Below, piece by piece: positions 5,453 to 9,290 of a DNA stretch of 9,290 nucleotides (the first letter of the stretch is position 1; each line of letters begins with the position of its first letter). A model generated the notes under the pieces. That model did no database searches, was not told where the DNA came from, and saw only the letters and a program-made list of their open reading frames with translations. Source of the DNA: Phycisphaerales bacterium (lineage in GTDB: Bacteria > Planctomycetota > Phycisphaerae > SM23-33); assembly GCA_003171235.1 (NCBI GenBank), contig PMYM01000178.1, positions 1 through 9,290 of the forward strand. Direction: 5' to 3'. The position numbers and the translations under genes are program-made.

Positions 5453-8260
5453 GTGAGCGACTGGCACAAACTGACGCCGCCTCAGGCGATGGAGAAGCTC
5501 GGCGGCGCGCCCGAGGGCTTGAGCCTGGAAGAGGCAGCCGCCCGCCTTGAGCGCCACGGCCCCAATGAACTGCTGCAGCGAGGCCTGAAAAGCCCCTGGC
5601 TGATACTCTACGAGCAGCTCACCGGGGTGCTGGTGATCGTGCTGCTGGTGGCGGCGGCGGTCTCGGCGGTCATGGGCTATATCGACGAGCGTTCCAAGCC
5701 CCAGCCCGGCTGGGCCGAAGGCTATAGCGACGCCATCGCCATAGTCGTCATCGTCATCCTCAACGCCCTGCTGGGCCTGACCCAGGAATACCGGGCCGAG
5801 AAGGCCATGGCCGCGCTGAAGCGGATGGCGGCCCCGACGGTCAGGGTCCGCCGCGGCGGTCAAGTCATGGAAATTCCCTCCCGCCAGATCGTACCGGGCG
5901 ACATCCTGCTGCTGGAGGCGGGCAACATCGTGCCGGCCGACTGCCGGCTGATCGAGGCGGTAAACCTGCGGATCCAGGAGTCGGCCCTGACTGGTGAATC
6001 CGAACCGGTGGAGAAGGATACCCAGCCCCTGCCACAGGACGATCTGACCCTGGGCGACCGCGCGGACATGGCCTTCATGGGCACGGTGGTTACCTATGGC
6101 CGGGGCGCGGGCGTGGTGACGGCCACGGGCATGGGCACGGAACTGGGGGCCGTCGCGGCCATGATCCAGACCGTCCACCGCGAGCCCACCCCGCTGCAGC
6201 GCCGGCTGGAGCAACTGGGCAAGGGCCTGGCATTGGCGGCGCTGGTGCTGGTGGCGGTGATTTTCGCCCAGGGGTTGCTCATCGAGGGCGTGAACCTGGC
6301 CAACGTGGAGAAAATGTTCCTGGTGGCGGTGAGCATGGCCGTGGCGGCCGTGCCCGAGGGCCTGCCGGCGGTGGTGACCATCGCCCTGGCCCTGGGGGCC
6401 CAGCGCATGCTGCGACGCAGGGCCTTGATCCGCAAGCTGCTGGCGGTGGAGACGCTCGGCTCGGTTACCGTCATCTGCTCGGACAAGACCGGCACGCTCA
6501 CCGAAAACCGCATGACCGTGACCGTGCTGGACGCCGCCGGCGACCGCATCGACCTGGTGGAGGAACTTCGCCGGGGCGAACCGGTGGCCCACACCGGCGC
6601 CCATCCCCTGCTGGGGCGCAACCCCACCCTCTCGCTGCTGCTGGCCGGCGGCGCGCTCTGCAACGACGCCAGCCTGCACCCCCTAGCCGGCCAAACCGGC
6701 CAGCTTCAGGCCGTCGGCGACCCCACCGAAGGCGCCCTGGTGGTGGCGGCGGCCCAGATGGGCCTGTGGAAGGACCGCCTGGAAAAGCTCGCCCCGCGCG
6801 TCGCCGAATTGCCCTTCGACTCCCAGCGAAAGCGCATGACCACCGTCCACCGCCGACCCGGCCAGGAGGCCCAGCTTCCCTTGCCGCCCGGCGGCTACGT
6901 GGCTTTCTGCAAGGGCGCCGTGGACGGCCTGCTGACGGTCTGCACCCACCTCTGGCAGGAGGGCCAGCCGCTGCCGCTCGACCAGAACCGCCGCCAGGAA
7001 ATACTTACCGCCAATGACGAACTGGCCCGCCAGGGCATGCGCGTCCTGGGCGTGGCCCTTCGCCTGCTGGATCAGGTGCCCCCGCCCCAGCAGATGGAAA
7101 GCGAACTGGTTTTCGTGGGCCTGGCCGGCATGATCGACCCGCCGCGCCCGGAGGTCCGCCAGGCCGTCGAAACCTGCCGCGCCGCCGGCATCCGCGTGGT
7201 GATGATTACCGGCGACCATCCCCTGACCGCCCGGCACATCGCCGGGCAACTGGGCATCGAGGGAGGTTCAGAGCTTCTGACCGGGATAGAACTGCAGCGG
7301 ATGGCCCCGGGCGAGCTGGCCGGCAAGGTGGGCAGCGTCGGGGTGTACGCCCGCGTCTCGCCCGAGCACAAGCTCAAGATCGTCGAGGCGCTGCAGGCCC
7401 AGGGCCAGATCGTGGCCATGACCGGCGACGGCGTCAACGACGCCCCCGCCCTGCGCAAGAGCGACATCGGCGTGGCCATGGGCGTCACCGGCACCGACGT
7501 GGCCAAGGAAGCGGCCGACATGGTCCTGCAGGACGACAATTTCGCCACCATTGTCGCCGCCGTGGAGGAAGGCCGCGTCATCTACGACAACATCCGCAAA
7601 TTCATCAAGTACCTGCTCTCCTGCAACAGCGGCGAGCTGTGGGTGATGATTATTTGCCGGCTGATGGGCATGCCCCTGCCGCTGCTGCCGCTGCAGATAT
7701 TGTTCATGAACCTGGTGACCGACGGCCTGCCCGCCCTGGCCCTGGGCGTGGAACCGGCCGAACGCGACACCATGCGCCGCCCCCCGCATGACCCGCGGCA
7801 GAGCGTATTCCGCGGCATGGTGGCGGACATCATCTGGATGGGGCTGATGATGGCGATGGTCAGCCTGGCCGCCGCCGGGTACTGCTGGTTCTTCCGAGAC
7901 TCCCGGTTCGATCCTGCGGTGCTGGTGCGATTCGGCGACGCCGCCGCCGCCAAGGAGGCCTTCTTCCGCACCATGGTCTTCACCACGCTGACGCTCTCGC
8001 AGATGGCGCTGGTGCTGGCCCAGCGGTCCAGCATCGATTCGCTCTTCCGCCAGGGGCTCTTGTCCAACAAACCGCTGCTGGCGGCGGTGGCGTCGACCGT
8101 CCTGCTGCAATTGGCGGCGGTGTACCTGCCGGCTGCCCAGGAGTTCTTCCGCACTATCGCCCTGCCAGCGGGCGACCTGGCCGTCGCCCTGGGCCTCTCG
8201 GCCGTGCCCTTCGTGGTGGTGGAGCTTTACAAACTCATCCTGCGACGGCGCAGAAGGTGA
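5453..8260 (+). CDS. P-type (P2A, Ca2+-transporting) cation ATPase
   Basis: Membrane pump that couples ATP hydrolysis to cation export, most likely Ca2+. It has 935 residues from the GTG start, typical for the bacterial P2A (PacL/SERCA-like) group. Landmarks in order: N-terminal cation-ATPase domain (WHKLTPPQAMEKLG); actuator motif TGES (180-183); M4 PEGLP (301-305); phosphorylation site DKTGT with D344; nucleotide-binding KGA (487-489); TGD (586-588); hinge TGDGVNDAP (657-665). Ca2+ ligands of SERCA have counterparts at E302 (M4), N725 and E728 (M5), and N753, T756 and D757 (M6). The M8 glutamate of SERCA site I seems replaced by S/Q near 849-850, suggesting a single bound ion. The open frame extends 60 codons upstream, but the GGAGAG site and family-like N-terminus favour GTG 5453. 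Divergent from the atp operon. Mn2+ transport cannot be excluded. Confidence 0.95.
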   Translation: MSDWHKLTPPQAMEKLGGAPEGLSLEEAAARLERHGPNELLQRGLKSPWLILYEQLTGVLVIVLLVAAAVSAVMGYIDERSKPQPGWAEGYSDAIAIVVIVILNALLGLTQEYRAEKAMAALKRMAAPTVRVRRGGQVMEIPSRQIVPGDILLLEAGNIVPADCRLIEAVNLRIQESALTGESEPVEKDTQPLPQDDLTLGDRADMAFMGTVVTYGRGAGVVTATGMGTELGAVAAMIQTVHREPTPLQRRLEQLGKGLALAALVLVAVIFAQGLLIEGVNLANVEKMFLVAVSMAVAAVPEGLPAVVTIALALGAQRMLRRRALIRKLLAVETLGSVTVICSDKTGTLTENRMTVTVLDAAGDRIDLVEELRRGEPVAHTGAHPLLGRNPTLSLLLAGGALCNDASLHPLAGQTGQLQAVGDPTEGALVVAAAQMGLWKDRLEKLAPRVAELPFDSQRKRMTTVHRRPGQEAQLPLPPGGYVAFCKGAVDGLLTVCTHLWQEGQPLPLDQNRRQEILTANDELARQGMRVLGVALRLLDQVPPPQQMESELVFVGLAGMIDPPRPEVRQAVETCRAAGIRVVMITGDHPLTARHIAGQLGIEGGSELLTGIELQRMAPGELAGKVGSVGVYARVSPEHKLKIVEALQAQGQIVAMTGDGVNDAPALRKSDIGVAMGVTGTDVAKEAADMVLQDDNFATIVAAVEEGRVIYDNIRKFIKYLLSCNSGELWVMIICRLMGMPLPLLPLQILFMNLVTDGLPALALGVEPAERDTMRRPPHDPRQSVFRGMVADIIWMGLMMAMVSLAAAGYCWFFRDSRFDPAVLVRFGDAAAAKEAFFRTMVFTTLTLSQMALVLAQRSSIDSLFRQGLLSNKPLLAAVASTVLLQLAAVYLPAAQEFFRTIALPAGDLAVALGLSAVPFVVVELYKLILRRRRR

Positions 8261-8269
8261 TTGTCTTAA

Positions 8270-8352
8270 GCCCGCAGGGCGCTTGCCTATAGCCACGGGC
8301 GCAAGCCCGTGGAATGAGGCCGCCCCCTCCGCCCGAGCCCCCCAAGGGGGCG
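8270..8352. repeat. Cluster of REP-like palindromes
   Basis: Three GC-rich hairpins sit between the convergent ATPase gene and transposase remnant. GCCC-GCA-GGGC is at 8270-8280. CCACGGGC and GCCCGTGG (8293-8312) form an 8-bp perfect stem around a GCAA loop, a GNRA-type tetraloop. CGCCCCCT (8321-8328) and AGGGGGCG (8345-8352) form another perfect 8-bp stem. No U-tract follows, so they are not canonical terminators, though they could protect 3' ends or stop transcription weakly in both directions. Their position beside an IS200/REP-type transposase tail fits REP elements. Confidence 0.7.
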
Positions 8353-8361
8353 ATTGCCGTC

Positions 8362-8523
8362 TCAGTCCCAGAGATGCTTGGGATCATACTTGACGCCATG
8401 CCTTTCAAGAAACGCCACCAGCTCTTCTTCAAACGTCATCTTCGCGTGATGTTCCGCCTGGCTGTCAATGTACCTCCCCACGCTTGCCAGGTTCGATTGG
8501 CTGACGCTGAAGGCGGCATAGCC
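8362..8523 (-). pseudogene. C-terminal remnant of a REP-associated/IS200-like transposase
   Basis: Fifty-three codons ending in TGA (8362-8364) match the C-terminus of REP-associated tyrosine transposases (Y1_Tnp/IS200-like superfamily). They begin GYAAFSVSQSNLASV, continue with RYIDSQAEHHAKMTFEEEL and finish with a FLERHGVKYDP...LWD tail, all recognisable for this group. The catalytic HUH motif and tyrosine would lie upstream and are missing, so the fragment cannot be active. Read in frame, its 5' edge abuts the stop codon of the HEAT-repeat gene. Another frame reads MSREA just before, hinting at a 1-nt shift relative to a longer ancestor. No start codon or ribosome binding site is evident. 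The remnant explains the nearby palindromes, because such transposases act on REP sequences. Confidence 0.8.
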
Positions 8524-9288
8524 TCACGGCTCATTCGTCTCTGGTAATGCCATTTGTTTTGACGCTTGCCCCCAAAGGTAATCGATCTTTCGGCGCATCG
8601 CCGCATCGACAGCAGGCGGCTTGGAGGACTCAATAAGGGCCGCGGCTTCCGGAGTATCGAGCTTCATCAGGAGTATGTAGGCCCCCAACTGTTCGTGTTC
8701 ATGTTCGCTGCCGAGCGCCGCGCGGAGCTGCTCAAAGGTGTATGGACTTTTGCTCATCCACGCGGCGACTGGGTAGACACGACGCCCGGCTTCGTCCTGG
8801 TCATACTTCAGCGGCAAGAGCATTTCCTGAGCTTGTTTTCCGCCAACCTCTCCCACTACGATTGCTGCGGCTATGCGTAGCTCAGGATCGCTGTCCTTGA
8901 GCAGGATCTTAAGCGGTGGCAGAACCTTATCGCTTCCGATCTTTTCCAGTGCCACGACGACCGCCTTTCTCGTCTTGGCGGATTTGTCCGTCGCCATCTC
9001 GGCGAGGGCATCAACTGCACTTGGCTGGCCAATTCTTCCCAAAGCCTCGATCGTAGCTCTACGTGTGGCATCATCCTTGTCTTTCAGGAATGGCAGCAAA
9101 GGTTGGACCGCCTGTGAGCTCCCAACCAGCCCAAGTGATTCGACGGTTTCTCGACGCACGTCAGTATCCTCATCTTTTAGGGCCTTTAGGAGCGGGCCCA
9201 CGACGGACTCATCGTGCCTGGGCGCAAGAACAGGAAAACAACTTCCCTTTTCTCGCGTACGTCCCAGGTACTTAGAGCCTATCCTAAT
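8524..9288 (-). CDS. HEAT-repeat protein, 5' end outside the window
   Basis: Partial gene open at the high-coordinate edge, stop TGA 8524-8526, about 255 codons visible. At least four repeats of about 31 residues of the HEAT/PBS-lyase type are seen, each ending in a pattern such as RRATIEALGRIG: VVGPLLKALKDEDTDVRRE..., SSQAVQPLLPFLKDKD..., QPSAVDALAEMATDKS..., SDKVLPPLKILLKDSD.... A helical, non-repeat C-terminal part of about 100 residues follows. Such repeats form alpha-solenoids used for protein binding; no catalytic motif is visible, so the partner and role are unknown. The region is less GC-rich than the atp genes. A GTG at 9199-9201 could be an internal start, but the open frame continues to the edge without a stop, so a longer protein is likelier. 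The first 30 residues at the edge do not look HEAT-like. Confidence 0.8.
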   Translation of the reverse strand: MRIGSKYLGRTREKGSCFPVLAPRHDESVVGPLLKALKDEDTDVRRETVESLGLVGSSQAVQPLLPFLKDKDDATRRATIEALGRIGQPSAVDALAEMATDKSAKTRKAVVVALEKIGSDKVLPPLKILLKDSDPELRIAAAIVVGEVGGKQAQEMLLPLKYDQDEAGRRVYPVAAWMSKSPYTFEQLRAALGSEHEHEQLGAYILLMKLDTPEAAALIESSKPPAVDAAMRRKIDYLWGQASKQMALPETNEP

Positions 9289-9290
9289 AA

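Noticed and set aside
5423..6679. 418-codon minus-strand open frame opposite the P-type ATPase
   Set aside because: Antisense to a gene with all catalytic motifs; the product is His/Gln/Gly-rich low complexity and lacks any domain.
8293..8312. Rho-independent terminator after the Ca2+-ATPase gene
   Set aside because: The stem is strong, but no T-rich tract follows on either strand (AATGAGG on the plus side), so I call it a repeat hairpin.

Overview
The window is a GC-rich bacterial chromosome segment. It holds most of an F1Fo ATP synthase operon on the minus strand, a divergently transcribed P-type Ca2+-transporting ATPase on the plus strand, a decayed IS200/REP-type transposase tail, and the 3' part of a HEAT-repeat gene. 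I suspect a planctomycete (Phycisphaerae-like) or another member of the PVC group. The reasons are a long insertion in AtpA, apparent signal peptides on both the b and c subunits, and several GC-rich palindromic intergenic repeats of a kind I associate with those genomes. No marker gene is present, so this placement is an inference.

Layout from low to high coordinates. 1-106: intergenic DNA downstream of atpA, with two arrays of a 7-nt repeat facing each other. 107-5300 (minus strand, transcribed from high to low coordinates): atpZ-like, atpI-like, atpB (a), atpE (c), atpF (b), atpH (delta), atpA (alpha). atpG, atpD and atpC would be expected beyond the low-coordinate edge. Spacing is tight or overlapping at I/B, E/F and F/H. 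Two gaps, B/E (139 bp) and H/A (188 bp), are filled with nested palindromes. The H/A gap also carries a short open frame of unknown meaning. 5301-5452: a shared divergent promoter region with a good sigma70-like -35/-10 pair facing the atp operon and a weaker -10 facing the pump gene. 5453-8260 (plus): a complete P2A-type cation ATPase with all catalytic motifs. 8261-8361: a cluster of short GC-rich hairpins, one capped by a GCAA tetraloop. 8362-8523 (minus): the C-terminal 53 codons of a REP-associated/IS200-like transposase. 8524-9288 (minus, open at the window edge): a HEAT-repeat protein.

Function: the atp genes build the proton-driven (by c-subunit motif) ATP synthase. AtpZ and AtpI are small membrane proteins linked in other bacteria to c-ring assembly and to Mg2+/Ca2+ handling. 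The divergent Ca2+-type ATPase uses ATP to move cations across the membrane, so the shared intergenic region may coordinate ATP synthesis with divalent-cation homeostasis. Nothing here is clearly a new multi-gene system. The most unusual content is the non-coding repeat architecture inside the atp operon, the AtpA insertion, and the REP-like palindromes beside a transposase remnant.
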